DNA of 64,000 bases from Novacetimonas pomaceti (GTDB lineage Bacteria; Pseudomonadota; Alphaproteobacteria; Acetobacterales; Acetobacteraceae): positions 5,632 to 69,631 of the forward strand of contig NZ_NOXG01000013.1 in assembly GCF_003207955.1 (NCBI RefSeq), in the 5' to 3' direction. The position numbers and the translations under genes were made by a program. Under the pieces are notes generated by a model that saw only the letters and a program-made list of their open reading frames with translations, ran no database searches and was not told the origin of the DNA. This document shows positions 1 to 9,111 of this stretch, one piece after another; the first letter of the stretch is position 1; every line of letters starts with the position of its first letter.

Positions 1-201
1 ATAAATAGATCCGGGTTTTCATGAGGTTGTCCGGAGTCTCTTTGGGAACGACATCCACCCGGCGGCCGGATTGCGGTTCACGGGGCGGGCACGGCATTGA
101 CCCTGCCTGTCCCAGTGTCTAGTTTTTCGCGGTTCCGCGTTACTGTCGTGCCGCCCGCGAGAGTGCCGGGCAGGGGGCTTTTCTGTTTTGGGAGAATCAA
201 T

Positions 202-987
202 GTGGCGCCCGATCGTCTGACGCAAATCCGCCGCTATCTTTACCTGAACGGCGCGACAGGTGTTCATGAACTGGCGGAAAAGGTGGATGCGTCGCTGGCG
301 ACGATCCGGCGCGACCTGCAGCGGCTGGAGGAACAGGGCGTTATCATCCGGACGCATGGCGGCGCGACGATTGCTGATTCCGTGGGGCTGGAAATCGCGT
401 TCGAAGCCCGCGAAAACCAGAATCTGGAGGATAAGCGCGCCATCGCGGATGCCGCCTTTGCCATGCTGCGCCCCAATACGGCGGTCTTTCTGGATGCCGG
501 GACCACGGTTCTGCAACTGGCGCGGCGGTTGCGGCTGGACCCCATGCCGCTGACGGTGTTTTCCAACAATATCTGCGTGGCGGAAGCGTTGATGGGGATC
601 GACTGCATCCAGATCATCCTGCTGGGCGGTCGCGTGCGGCAGAGCAACCGCAGCGTTGTCGGCGCGCTGTCGGAACAGGTGATCGAGGGCCTGTGGTTCG
701 ACCAGCTATATCTGGGGGCCAGCGCGGTACAGCCCGACAATACCATCGCAACCCCAGACAGCGATGAGGCAAGTCTGAACGCCGCGATGCTCAAACATGC
801 AAGTGAACGCTACCTTCTGGTCGATAGCGGCAAATTCGGCCGTCACTCCACCTATCGCGTGGGGCGCCTTGACCAGATCACGCAGATCTTTACCGACGCC
901 AACCTGGGCGAGGAATGGGTCGCCCGCATGCAGCAGCTTAACATTCCCCTGACGCAGCCCGAAGCGATGATCGAAGACGTGGCCTGA
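202..987 (+). CDS. DeoR/GlpR-family transcriptional regulator
   Basis: A 261-residue protein with an N-terminal DeoR winged helix (residues 1-55, with TIRRDLQRLEEQG as recognition region) and a C-terminal DeoRC sugar-phosphate sensor domain containing the FLDAGTT, VFSNN and LLGGRVR motifs typical of the family. The GTG at 202 is preferred over an ATG-like position at 97 because GGGAGA lies 7 bases upstream and because homologues begin right at the helix (APDRLTQIRRYL). Family members repress sugar catabolic genes and respond to phosphorylated sugars. It stands at the head of a glycan-use region and is the natural candidate for the repeated CGAAA/TTTCG boxes between the permease and TonB receptor genes further on. 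Effector unknown. Confidence 0.9.
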   Translation: MAPDRLTQIRRYLYLNGATGVHELAEKVDASLATIRRDLQRLEEQGVIIRTHGGATIADSVGLEIAFEARENQNLEDKRAIADAAFAMLRPNTAVFLDAGTTVLQLARRLRLDPMPLTVFSNNICVAEALMGIDCIQIILLGGRVRQSNRSVVGALSEQVIEGLWFDQLYLGASAVQPDNTIATPDSDEASLNAAMLKHASERYLLVDSGKFGRHSTYRVGRLDQITQIFTDANLGEEWVARMQQLNIPLTQPEAMIEDVA

Positions 988-1114
988 TCTGGGCCGCGCC
1001 TGTTACCATTGTTCATCCCCCATCTGTCTGGCGCAACATGAAAGACGGTTTCAAAAGCCTGTCTTTGATCCGGATTGCATGTCGTGGCGGGGGGTGACGA
1101 AAGCTTTTCATAAA

Positions 1115-1137
1115 CGCCGCCTTTTCAAAAGGCGGCG
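1115..1137. terminator. Palindromic hairpin between convergent genes
   Basis: Arms CGCCGCCTTTT (1115-1125) and AAAAGGCGGCG (1127-1137) are perfect complements. It lies between the converging regulator and oxidoreductase genes, so it probably acts as a bidirectional terminator. It also resembles the first hairpin of the larger repeated element at 61966-62045. Confidence 0.6.
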
Positions 1138-1152
1138 CAATGTTGACGGAAA

Positions 1153-2310
1153 TTATCCCTCGCCGGCAAGTGCCGCGTCAAAGCGTGTCCAGCTGTCGGC
1201 AAGTTCGACCACGGTTTTCGTCCGGCGCGCCTGTTCGATCATGAAAATCAGCAGGCCGGCCTCCAGCGCGTCAATGGCGGATACCGGCAGGGGGCGTCCC
1301 TTCGTGACATGGTCGTAAACATCGGCCGCCATCTGTTCATCCGCGCCATAATGCACCGACAGGGCGGTGCTGCGGGGGAATTCCCGGTCGATGACGCATT
1401 CGCTGGTGCGTGCGTCATGTATCCTGAGGAACCCGCGGATGAAGTCGCCCTCCGCCATTCCTTTCGCCCCGATGATGCAGAAACGACGGAACTGGTCCGC
1501 GACGTTGCTGTTGGCGTGAAAGGCGAGGGACGCGCCATTGGCGTATTCGATCAGCGCGGTCTGGCTGTCGACGATGTCGGCATCGCTGTCGAAAACCCTG
1601 TCCGTGCCCATCCAGCCGCTTGGCTTGCGGAAATAGACCTCGGTGTCATTGGCGCCCCAGTTTGTCGGCATGTTTTCAGGGGTAAAGCTGCGACGTCCGC
1701 CAAAACTTGCGACCCGCATGGGGCGGGCACCAACGATGCTGTTGTAAAGATCAAGGTCGTGACAGCATTTTTCCATAAGGAAGCCGCCTGAATATCTGTC
1801 GTAACGGCGCCAGTCCCGCATGAAGAACGCCCCATGGAATGGCGCGATATGTTCCGCCGCCTCGATGGAGGCGATGTTGCCCAGGATCCCTTCGGCCTGC
1901 GCGCGGCGCAGTTCGGTGTAAAGCGGGGCATAGCGCATGACCAGGCCGACCATCAGCTGGTCCGCAGGAAAGCGTGACAGCAGGCGTGCCAGTTCCAGCG
2001 TCTGCTCCAGGTCCGTGACAACCGGCTTTTCACTGAAAATCTTTACACCGTGTTCAAGGCCAAGGCGGATATGTTCAAGGTGGCAGAAATTCGGGGATCC
2101 GACCATCAGGAGGTCGAGTTTCTCCGCCTCCAGCATGTCCTCCAGCGTGGAAAAATGCCGCCCCGCCCCGATGCCCCGTTCCAGCATGGATGGCAGTCCG
2201 GCGGGGTCGGGATCGACATATCCCACGATCTGGAAATCCGGGCGGACCTGCGTGAAGACATGGGCCAGATAGCCAAGCCTGTAGCCAAGTCCAACGATGC
2301 CAACTTTCAT
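1153..2310 (-). CDS. Gfo/Idh/MocA-family NAD(P)-dependent oxidoreductase
   Basis: A 385-residue protein with an N-terminal Rossmann fold (VGIVGLGYRLG at residues 3-13, glycine-rich loop), the family signature SEKPVVT near residue 98 (the catalytic-site EKP lysine) and the C-terminal alpha/beta domain (GGFLMEKCCHDLDL, the histidine being the usual second catalytic residue). Such enzymes oxidise or reduce hydroxyl groups on sugars, inositols or glycosides. ATG at 2310 is used because the sequence upstream of it does not extend the fold. The next gene, a sugar permease, ends 18 bases upstream, so the two are probably co-transcribed and act on the same substrate. Exact substrate cannot be read from sequence. 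Confidence 0.85.
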   Translation of the reverse strand: MKVGIVGLGYRLGYLAHVFTQVRPDFQIVGYVDPDPAGLPSMLERGIGAGRHFSTLEDMLEAEKLDLLMVGSPNFCHLEHIRLGLEHGVKIFSEKPVVTDLEQTLELARLLSRFPADQLMVGLVMRYAPLYTELRRAQAEGILGNIASIEAAEHIAPFHGAFFMRDWRRYDRYSGGFLMEKCCHDLDLYNSIVGARPMRVASFGGRRSFTPENMPTNWGANDTEVYFRKPSGWMGTDRVFDSDADIVDSQTALIEYANGASLAFHANSNVADQFRRFCIIGAKGMAEGDFIRGFLRIHDARTSECVIDREFPRSTALSVHYGADEQMAADVYDHVTKGRPLPVSAIDALEAGLLIFMIEQARRTKTVVELADSWTRFDAALAGEG

Positions 2311-2328
2311 TCTTTTCAATGCTCCATC

Positions 2329-3690
2329 TTACAGGGCAGGGGTTTGCGTTACGGGATTTCCAGACAGCTTTTCCCTTGTGGCGGGCGCATCCCGGCGCGC
2401 CGCCCACAGGGAATAGGAAAGGATGAACAGGTAGGAAGGTATGAGGATGCCGCCAAAGGCGATCGTGAAATCGTAGGTCGTGGCCAGCCAGACAAACAGT
2501 TTGGGCAGGACCGCGCCACCGCTGACGGCCATGACGGTAATGGCGGTGCCATGCAGGGTGCGACGTCCCAGCCCCCTGATGGCGACGGGATAAAGGGAAG
2601 GCCACATCATGGCGTCGGAAAAGCCCAGTGCCGCCATGCACAGCACCGACGTCATGCCCGTTGTCAGGACGGCGCCCCCCGACAGGATCACCCCGACCGC
2701 CGCGGCAAACGCCAGATAGGACAGCTGTGACATGACACGGGGGATCATGGCCAGGCCACACGCGTATCCCACGATCATCATGCAGAAGGTCAGGGACGTA
2801 AAAAACTTGGTATTGTCGATATCAAGGCCCAGATGATCGCCATAGGTGCCGATGGCGTCCCCCGCGATGGCCTCCACCCCCACGTAAAGGAACAGGCATG
2901 CCGCCCCCAGCCATAGCTGCGGCCGCCAGCTGCGTGGCAGGTCCGTCGCCGGAAGGGAGGCATCCTGTTGTGGTTCGTCCACATGGAAATGCAGCGGTGG
3001 CAGGGAAATGAAGCGGATGGATAATGCCGTTATCGCAAGGCCGGCCGCCAGAACAAGGTAGGGAATGACGATCTGGTGGGCAAAATGGCTTATCAGCACG
3101 GCCCTTTGTCCCGGATCCGTGGTCACGCCAAGGGCGCGGGTCGTGCTGCCAAGCGTCCGTAATGTCGTTTTGCCGAAAATGACGGGCGCGATGATGCCCG
3201 CCCCCTTGTTGCACAGTCCCATGATCGCGATGCGTCGCGCGGCCGTATGGAATGGCCCCATGCCCGTAACATACGGGTTGATGGTGATACCCAGCAGGGT
3301 GACGCCACATCCGGTCACGAACAGCGCGGCCAGTCCCCCCGGGTAAAACCGCGCGGCGGAACAGGCCGCAAAGCCCACGCATCCGCCCGCCATTCCCAGC
3401 AGCGCCAGCATCATGCCGGCTTTCGCGCCAACCCGCCCCGTTACCCACGCACTGGGAAAGGCCCCCAGCAGATGGGCGGAATAAAAAACGGTTGGAATAA
3501 GAAAGGTAGTGTTGTCATCAAGGGAAAATGAAAGACGTGCGAAAGCGATCAGCGGGCCGTTGAGCCATGTCATGACCCCGATGATAAAGAACAGGAAACC
3601 CATCAGGGCCACCAGCCCGGCAGGGACCGGTACAGGGCGATGTGGCATCGTCAGAGGCATGGGCGACGGTCTGGATGGTGCGAAAGTCAT
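2329..3690 (-). CDS. MFS sugar permease (FucP/GluP-like)
   Basis: A 453-residue integral membrane protein with about 12 hydrophobic segments. The first segment (LVALMGFLFFIIGVMTWLNG) and the following helix with PTVFYSAHLLGA match the fucose/glucose/galactose:H+ symporter subfamily of the major facilitator superfamily. ATG at 3690 is chosen over an upstream one because AGGGAAG lies 7 bases before it and the membrane domain starts about 28 residues later. It precedes the Gfo/Idh oxidoreductase on the same strand and diverges from a TonB receptor gene, so the two promoters share about 560 bases with repeated operator-like boxes. Likely imports a monosaccharide freed by the two secreted glycosidases encoded downstream. 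Confidence 0.85.
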   Translation of the reverse strand: MTFAPSRPSPMPLTMPHRPVPVPAGLVALMGFLFFIIGVMTWLNGPLIAFARLSFSLDDNTTFLIPTVFYSAHLLGAFPSAWVTGRVGAKAGMMLALLGMAGGCVGFAACSAARFYPGGLAALFVTGCGVTLLGITINPYVTGMGPFHTAARRIAIMGLCNKGAGIIAPVIFGKTTLRTLGSTTRALGVTTDPGQRAVLISHFAHQIVIPYLVLAAGLAITALSIRFISLPPLHFHVDEPQQDASLPATDLPRSWRPQLWLGAACLFLYVGVEAIAGDAIGTYGDHLGLDIDNTKFFTSLTFCMMIVGYACGLAMIPRVMSQLSYLAFAAAVGVILSGGAVLTTGMTSVLCMAALGFSDAMMWPSLYPVAIRGLGRRTLHGTAITVMAVSGGAVLPKLFVWLATTYDFTIAFGGILIPSYLFILSYSLWAARRDAPATREKLSGNPVTQTPAL

Positions 3691-3756
3691 GCATGAACTT
3701 CCCTGCGGCATTCCCACGTCGTCATCATGGGCCGCGCATATTGTCACATGCAAGCA

Positions 3757-3774
3757 CGAAAATGATCGGTTTCG
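3757..3774. promoter_or_regulatory. Operator-like box 1 (CGAAA...TTTCG)
   Basis: CGAAA and TTTCG arms flank ATGATCGG. The core AAAATGATCG recurs at 3883 and 4099 in the same divergent region, so it may be a regulator site for the permease promoter. Confidence 0.45.
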
Positions 3775-3870
3775 TCATATTGTCGACATGATCTGCCTTC
3801 AGGGCGGAATAAGAGGGTTGTTTCATTGGCATCGTGGGGCATGGATTTTTCCGGATTTTGCGATGCGTCG

Positions 3871-3896
3871 GATTCGATCATAAAAATGATCGAATC
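3871..3896. promoter_or_regulatory. Perfect 11-bp inverted repeat
   Basis: GATTCGATCAT (3871-3881) and ATGATCGAATC (3886-3896) are exact complements separated by AAAA. It lies midway between the divergent permease and TonB receptor genes and contains the repeated AAAATGATCG core. It has no T-run, so an operator fits better than a terminator. Confidence 0.55.
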
Positions 3897-4094
3897 ACGT
3901 TGTGTATGGCGATGTGCGCGCGGCGGCATGATTGCACACCATTTGGTATCCACGACTAAGTATATGATATAAATATATGTTCCTATCAAATACAGATAAA
4001 TATTCTACTGATTCCGATTACTCCTGATGTTACATCAAGGAGTGTGGGAAAAGTCACACATGGCATGTTTCTGGGCCTGAAAAGACCCACATCC

Positions 4095-4113
4095 GAAAAA
4101 ATGATCGTTTCGA
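4095..4113. promoter_or_regulatory. Operator-like box 3 (CGAAA...TTTCG)
   Basis: CGAAA and TTTCG arms again enclose ATGATCG, as in box 1. It lies about 140 bases before the receptor start, where it could control the receptor-glycosidase operon. The ten bases TCGTTTCGAT inside and just beyond it recur at 14414 at the start of the peptide-binding protein gene. Confidence 0.45.
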
Positions 4114-4254
4114 TTAAAATATGTCTTGAAATGTGCGCGTTTATGACGCCACAAATCTTTCTGAGATCGGAACGAAATCGCGACTGCCATCGTGACCCGT
4201 CGTGATCCGGCCACAGATTCAAAAGTCCTCGTCCCAGAAGAAACGGTGGAGAAG

Positions 4255-6726
4255 ATGGTGCTGAACCCAAGCAGGAAGACCCTGATCCTATGTTGCACAA
4301 CCTTCATTGCCCTTGATACGGGGGCTCTGCTGTCCAGGGCGCTGGCGCAGACCACGCCGCCGCATGATGCGCGCCATGACAGGACAGCCACATCGCAGGG
4401 CACGCCGAAAAAGGGCACGACCGCGAAAACGGCGAAAACCGCCGCCACGCCCGCCGGCGTGCAGGCCGATGGCAAGGCGGAGGTACTGACCGTTCATGCA
4501 AACGGCATCAGTTCCGCCACGGGCGTTACGAACACGACGCCGGGCGGGGGACTGATGGCCGTGCAGACGGCGGCGCGTTCGCAAAGCGGCATGACGCGCG
4601 ATTACATCGCAAAGCAGAGCCCCGCCGTCGCCCCCGGCGTGATGCTGTCGGCGATGCCGGGCGTGGTTGGCGGTGCGTCGGACCCGTATGGCGGATCAAC
4701 GCATGACGGGCTTACGGTGCGTGGCCTGACGCAGGGTGAAATCGGTTTTGTCATGCAGGGCATACCGCTGGGCGATCCGGTAAATCCCAATATCTTCAGC
4801 GCGGACATGGTTGATAACGAAAACCTGTCCGCCGTGACCCTGACGCAGGGAAGCAGTGACATCTCCGCGCCGTTCTACAGCGCCGTCGGCGGCCAGGTAA
4901 AGATGGATACCATAACCCCAAGCTCGCGCTTTGGCGGCCTGGTGGACCTGAGTTACGGCAACAACAACATGCGTCGCGAATTCATCCGCCTGGATTCCGG
5001 TGAAATCGGCCATACGGGCATTCGCGCCTATGTTTCGTATTCGAACAACCATTATGACCAGTGGCGTGGTCCGGGCGGGGTGGATCGCAGCCATATCGAT
5101 TTCAAGGCCATCAAGGAATGGGGCGATGGCAACAGCATCACCGCCAATTTCGGATGGAACCACCAGACGGCCCAGTCGCTGCGTTATCCCACGATGGCGC
5201 AGTATCAGGAATTCGGAAACAACTATAACTGGGATACAAACTATACGCCCGGCGATACCAGCTATCACAAGTTCCATACGACGCAGCGTGTCGATACGCT
5301 GGGCAGCCTCCAGCTTCACCTGAACCTGCATCACGGGCTGACGCTGGATGTGACGCCTTACTACATCGCGGACGCGGGCATGTATAACGGTGGCGAAAAC
5401 CTCAGCGCCACCGGCAGTTATCAGGGCAGCCAGCCGCTGGGCACGCTTGACCTGCCCTATGCGACCAATGGCGTCACCACCGCGATGAGCTTTGACCATG
5501 AATTTGAGTCGACAGGCGGCATCACGACACAGCTGTCATGGAAAAAAGGTAACAATACCCTCAGCGTTGGCGACTGGTATGCCTATCTCCAGCATTCCGA
5601 ACTCGAATCCTTCACGCCGGCGGATTACACCGGGGGCGTCAGCAATTCTTTCGGCAATGACGCGATCAAGGTCAATGGGCAGATCCTGACGGGATACAAC
5701 ATCAATTTCAAGCAGCAGACGAATGCCCTGTTCATCAATGACCGTTATGCCGCGCTGCATGGGAAGCTGATACTTGAAGCCGGCTTCCGCGAAGTCATGA
5801 TCAGCCGTATCGCCACCAACGACATCCCCGGCGAAAACATGCAGGACCAGAGTGGCGGGCCATACCTCAATGGCGGAAACTACGCCGAACCTCTGCCGGA
5901 GGTTTCCGCCACCTACTTCATCACCCCGCATGACCAGATCTATGTAAATGGCACGACCTCGTTCCGCGCGCCGGGGTCCGAAGAAATCTATGTCGACCTG
6001 TGGGATCCCAACGGTGGCGGCGTGCCGACCATGCAGCGTCAGGCCAATCCCAAGTCGGAATTCGCGATCGGTGAAGAAGTTGGTTACCGGCACAAGGGTT
6101 TTGTCAATTTCTCGCTCGCCGCGTTCAATTACAACCTTGTCCATCACCAGGTCAATTCGTCCAACTATATCGGCACCGAACTCGTCACGCAGCCGATCGA
6201 CATGGGGGGCGAGACCATCCGTGGCTTCCAGGCGGAAATCGGGCTGCGTCCGTGGCATCATTTCAGCCCGTATATCGCCTTTCAGTACCTGCATACGACC
6301 ATCGACAGCAACTTCAAGGAAGGGAATGTCTATCTTCCGACCGCTGGCAAGACCATGGTCATGAGCCCGACCGAAAGTGGCTCGGCCGGCATCAATTACG
6401 ATAACGGCCACTTTTTCGGCAACCTGTTCGTCAGCTGGGCCGGCAGGCAGTATTCGACCTTCATGAATGACCAGTCCCTTCCGGCCTATGCCGTGGGCAA
6501 CATCACCGCCGGTTACCGTTTCGGCAATTTTTCCTACCTGAAACATCCCCAGATCCAGGTCAACGTCACCAACTTCGCCAATGCGCACTACCTGTCGGGG
6601 GTTTATGGATATACGGCCAATGCGCGCTCCGTGAATGTCGGTGGGACAACGGTCAACGGAAGTGCCCCGACCTATTTCGTCGGCGCGACGCCTGCGGTCA
6701 TCTGTTCTGTCACGACGGGGTTCTGA
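4255..6726 (+). CDS. TonB-dependent outer-membrane receptor
   Basis: An 823-residue receptor. ATG at 4255 has GGAG just upstream and gives a signal peptide ending near SRALAQ. A Lys/Thr/Ala-rich linker follows, then a TonB-box-like segment (EVLTVHA), a plug domain (VMLSAMPGVVGG; LTVRGL; VMQGIPLGDPVN) and a 22-strand-type barrel ending in phenylalanine (SVTTGF), as expected of a BAM substrate. Receptors of this kind take up siderophores, cobalamin or oligosaccharides. The position directly in front of two secreted glycosidases (4 bases before the first) makes an oligosaccharide ligand more likely than iron. It is probably the first gene of a three-gene operon. Confidence 0.88.
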   Translation: MVLNPSRKTLILCCTTFIALDTGALLSRALAQTTPPHDARHDRTATSQGTPKKGTTAKTAKTAATPAGVQADGKAEVLTVHANGISSATGVTNTTPGGGLMAVQTAARSQSGMTRDYIAKQSPAVAPGVMLSAMPGVVGGASDPYGGSTHDGLTVRGLTQGEIGFVMQGIPLGDPVNPNIFSADMVDNENLSAVTLTQGSSDISAPFYSAVGGQVKMDTITPSSRFGGLVDLSYGNNNMRREFIRLDSGEIGHTGIRAYVSYSNNHYDQWRGPGGVDRSHIDFKAIKEWGDGNSITANFGWNHQTAQSLRYPTMAQYQEFGNNYNWDTNYTPGDTSYHKFHTTQRVDTLGSLQLHLNLHHGLTLDVTPYYIADAGMYNGGENLSATGSYQGSQPLGTLDLPYATNGVTTAMSFDHEFESTGGITTQLSWKKGNNTLSVGDWYAYLQHSELESFTPADYTGGVSNSFGNDAIKVNGQILTGYNINFKQQTNALFINDRYAALHGKLILEAGFREVMISRIATNDIPGENMQDQSGGPYLNGGNYAEPLPEVSATYFITPHDQIYVNGTTSFRAPGSEEIYVDLWDPNGGGVPTMQRQANPKSEFAIGEEVGYRHKGFVNFSLAAFNYNLVHHQVNSSNYIGTELVTQPIDMGGETIRGFQAEIGLRPWHHFSPYIAFQYLHTTIDSNFKEGNVYLPTAGKTMVMSPTESGSAGINYDNGHFFGNLFVSWAGRQYSTFMNDQSLPAYAVGNITAGYRFGNFSYLKHPQIQVNVTNFANAHYLSGVYGYTANARSVNVGGTTVNGSAPTYFVGATPAVICSVTTGF

Positions 6727-6730
6727 TCTG

Positions 6731-8983
6731 ATGAAAAACAGGAACTCCGTATCTTTCCCACGTCATTCCCGCAGGGCCGGCTGCCGGAAATGGCTGAACG
6801 GGGCCAGCGCCCTTCTGCTGGCCGGCGGGATTGCCACCGGCAGCGCGCGCGCCGACGATATTCAGGCGGCGCGCGACGTGGTGGCGCGGCTGCTGCCCGC
6901 GCATGCCGGGCAGATCACGCTGGACCTGGCGCCCGCGTCGGGTAAGGCGGAACGGTATCGCGTATCGGGGCGCAAGGGGCACATCCACGTTACGGGGTCA
7001 AGCGACAGCGCTATCCTGTTCGGCCTGAACTGGTATCTGAAATATGTCGTCCATGCCGGGATTTCGCCAAACGAGGTGACGCCGCCGACCATGGAGAAGC
7101 TTCCTGCCCCGGACCACCCGATCGAAGGCAGCGCCACGTTCCCGTTCCGCTATGCCCTGAATGAAAATACGGATGGATATACCTCCCCGTACTGGAACTG
7201 GGAACGATGGCAGCACGAAATCGACATCTATGCGATGAACGGCCTCAACACGCTGCTGATCGAACGGGGGACGGACGCGGTCCTGTACCGCACGTTCATG
7301 CGGCTGGGGTACAGGGATGAACAGATACGCGCGTGGCTCAGCATGCCCGCGCATATCAACTGGCAGCTGATGGCCAACATGTGCTGTTACGGCGGGCCGG
7401 TGCCGCGTGACCTTATCGAAAAACGCGCGCAATCCGCCCGGCAGATCATCGACCGCCTGCACGAACTGGGGATACAGCCCGTCCTGCCCGGTTTTTATGG
7501 CATGGTGCCCGATGATTTCGGCAAGCGTTTCCCCGATGCGCATGTCGTGGACCAGGGGGAGTGGAACCGCTTCCGCCGTCCCGGCTGGCTCGACCCGCGC
7601 GATCCGATGTTCGCCAAGGTTGCCGCCATTTATTATGACGAACAGAAAAAGCTGTTCGGTGACGCACCCGTCTATGACATCCAGCCATTTCAGGAGGGCG
7701 GAAGCCCCGGCGACGTGCCGCTGGCCGCTGCGGGGCAGGGGATCCAGAAGGCGCTCGATACCGCCCATCCCGGCGCGATGTGGATGCTGATGGCATGGTA
7801 TGAGGAACCCGACGCCCGGATGCTGGCGGGCGTGGATCGCAAGCGCCTGTTCATTGTCGATCTTGAACAGAACACCCGCGTGCGTGAGGACCGGAACAGG
7901 GATTTCCAGGGCGCTCCTTTCCTGTACGGCGGCCTGTGGGATTTCGGGGGACGGACATCGCTGGGCGGATCGTCGTATGATTACGGGGTGCGCCTGCCCG
8001 GATTGTGGCAGACGCAGAAAAACATGATCGGGACCGCCGTCTTCCCCGAAGGGATGGATAACAATCCCTATATATTCGACCTGTTTACCGAGGCCGCATG
8101 GCGGCGCGCCGGCGTGGATACCACGCGCTGGACACAGGATTACGCCGACCGGCGTTATGGGCAGCCCGGCGATGTCCACGCGCGCAGGGCATGGGACCTG
8201 CTGCTGCGCAGTGCATTTTCCTATCGTGCCACCGGGATCCAGGATTACGGGGAAATCAGCGCCGCCCCGGACTCCCTGTTCAATGCCCAGCCCTCGCTTG
8301 ATACGCATTCTGCCGCGTGGAACGGGATGAAGGTCCTGCCCTATGATCCCCGCATGCTCCAGTCCGCGCTGGATGAACTGCTGCAGGCGTCCGACGCCGC
8401 GCGGGCGACGGCGGCCTATCGGTATGATCTGGTCGATGTCACCCGGCAGGTTGTCGCCAATCAGGCGCGCGCCCTCCTGCCACGGATATCCGATGCCTTC
8501 GCGGCAAAGGACCGGGCAGGGCTGCATGCCCTGACGACGCGCTGGCTGGAACTGATGGACCGGCAGGATGCCCTTTTGTCCACCAATGCTTTTTTCCGCG
8601 TGGGCACATGGCTGTCATGGACCCGGTCGTGGAGCAGCGATCCCGCCGAACGCAGCCTGATGGATTATGACGCGCGCGTCATCCTGACGAACTGGGGCGG
8701 CAGGACGGCAAGCCAGGTGGGGCACCTGCGCGATTACGCCAACAAGGACTGGGCCGGCCTGACAAAGGATTATTACCGCACCCGCTGGCAGCTTTTCTTC
8801 AGCAGTCTCGAGACCTCGCTTGCCACCGGGCGTCCGCCGAGGGAAATCGACTGGTACAAGGTCGGGGAGGACTGGTGCCGTAACGGTCGCGCCTATTCCG
8901 CAACGCCCGAAGGCGACAGTTACGCCATCGCGCAGGAAATCCACACCTTTCTTGCGACCGACAGCACGGCCGGGACACACTGA
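6731..8983 (+). CDS. GH89 alpha-N-acetylglucosaminidase (NAGLU-like)
   Basis: A 750-residue protein with a signal peptide (hydrophobic ASALLLAGGIATGSARA, cleavage near residue 43), an N-terminal small domain, a TIM-barrel catalytic core (FPFRYALNENTDGYTSPYWN; LPGFYGMVPDDF; DIQPFQEGGSP; FLYGGLWDFGGRTSLGG) and an all-helical C-terminal domain. This order and these motifs are those of glycoside hydrolase family 89, which removes terminal alpha-linked N-acetylglucosamine. QPFQEG and FPEGMDNNP carry the candidate catalytic glutamates. ATG at 6731 is 4 bases after the receptor stop. Human NAGLU is lysosomal; bacterial relatives act on mucin or similar alpha-GlcNAc glycans. Probably periplasmic. Confidence 0.85.
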   Translation: MKNRNSVSFPRHSRRAGCRKWLNGASALLLAGGIATGSARADDIQAARDVVARLLPAHAGQITLDLAPASGKAERYRVSGRKGHIHVTGSSDSAILFGLNWYLKYVVHAGISPNEVTPPTMEKLPAPDHPIEGSATFPFRYALNENTDGYTSPYWNWERWQHEIDIYAMNGLNTLLIERGTDAVLYRTFMRLGYRDEQIRAWLSMPAHINWQLMANMCCYGGPVPRDLIEKRAQSARQIIDRLHELGIQPVLPGFYGMVPDDFGKRFPDAHVVDQGEWNRFRRPGWLDPRDPMFAKVAAIYYDEQKKLFGDAPVYDIQPFQEGGSPGDVPLAAAGQGIQKALDTAHPGAMWMLMAWYEEPDARMLAGVDRKRLFIVDLEQNTRVREDRNRDFQGAPFLYGGLWDFGGRTSLGGSSYDYGVRLPGLWQTQKNMIGTAVFPEGMDNNPYIFDLFTEAAWRRAGVDTTRWTQDYADRRYGQPGDVHARRAWDLLLRSAFSYRATGIQDYGEISAAPDSLFNAQPSLDTHSAAWNGMKVLPYDPRMLQSALDELLQASDAARATAAYRYDLVDVTRQVVANQARALLPRISDAFAAKDRAGLHALTTRWLELMDRQDALLSTNAFFRVGTWLSWTRSWSSDPAERSLMDYDARVILTNWGGRTASQVGHLRDYANKDWAGLTKDYYRTRWQLFFSSLETSLATGRPPREIDWYKVGEDWCRNGRAYSATPEGDSYAIAQEIHTFLATDSTAGTH

Positions 8984-8996
8984 CGGATCGGCCATC

Positions 8997-9030
8997 GCGC
9001 CATGATCGTGGTCCGTCACGGTCATGGCGC
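8997..9030. terminator. Intercistronic 14-bp hairpin
   Basis: GCGCCATGATCGTG and CACGGTCATGGCGC pair over 14 bases with one G-T wobble and a 6-base loop. There is no T-run after it, so it may shield the upstream message or attenuate transcription between the two glycosidase genes instead of ending it. Confidence 0.5.
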
Positions 9031-9111
9031 GGCAACATGAATGGGAATGGCCCCTGTCCGGCGCCGTCCGCGCAATATCGGCAGGGCGAAAGGGAAAGGA
9101 AAGCCCGCGAT

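Larger units (their letters stand above)
3691..4254. other. Divergent intergenic region, AT-rich, three repeated boxes
   Basis: About 560 bases without a credible gene between the permease (minus) and TonB receptor (plus) starts. It holds three copies of AAAATGATCG (3759, 3883, 4099) and an AT-rich promoter-like stretch near 3960-3985. Short open frames here have no domain or ribosome site worth keeping. Confidence 0.7.

Noticed and set aside
19..516. 165-residue minus-strand open frame at the window start
   Set aside because: It is antisense to the DeoR regulator, shows no domain, and has no ribosome site. High GC produces many such frames.
3509..3883. 124-residue plus-strand frame across the permease start and its upstream gap
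   Set aside because: Half of it is antisense to the permease, composition is not protein-like, and it runs through two operator-like boxes.
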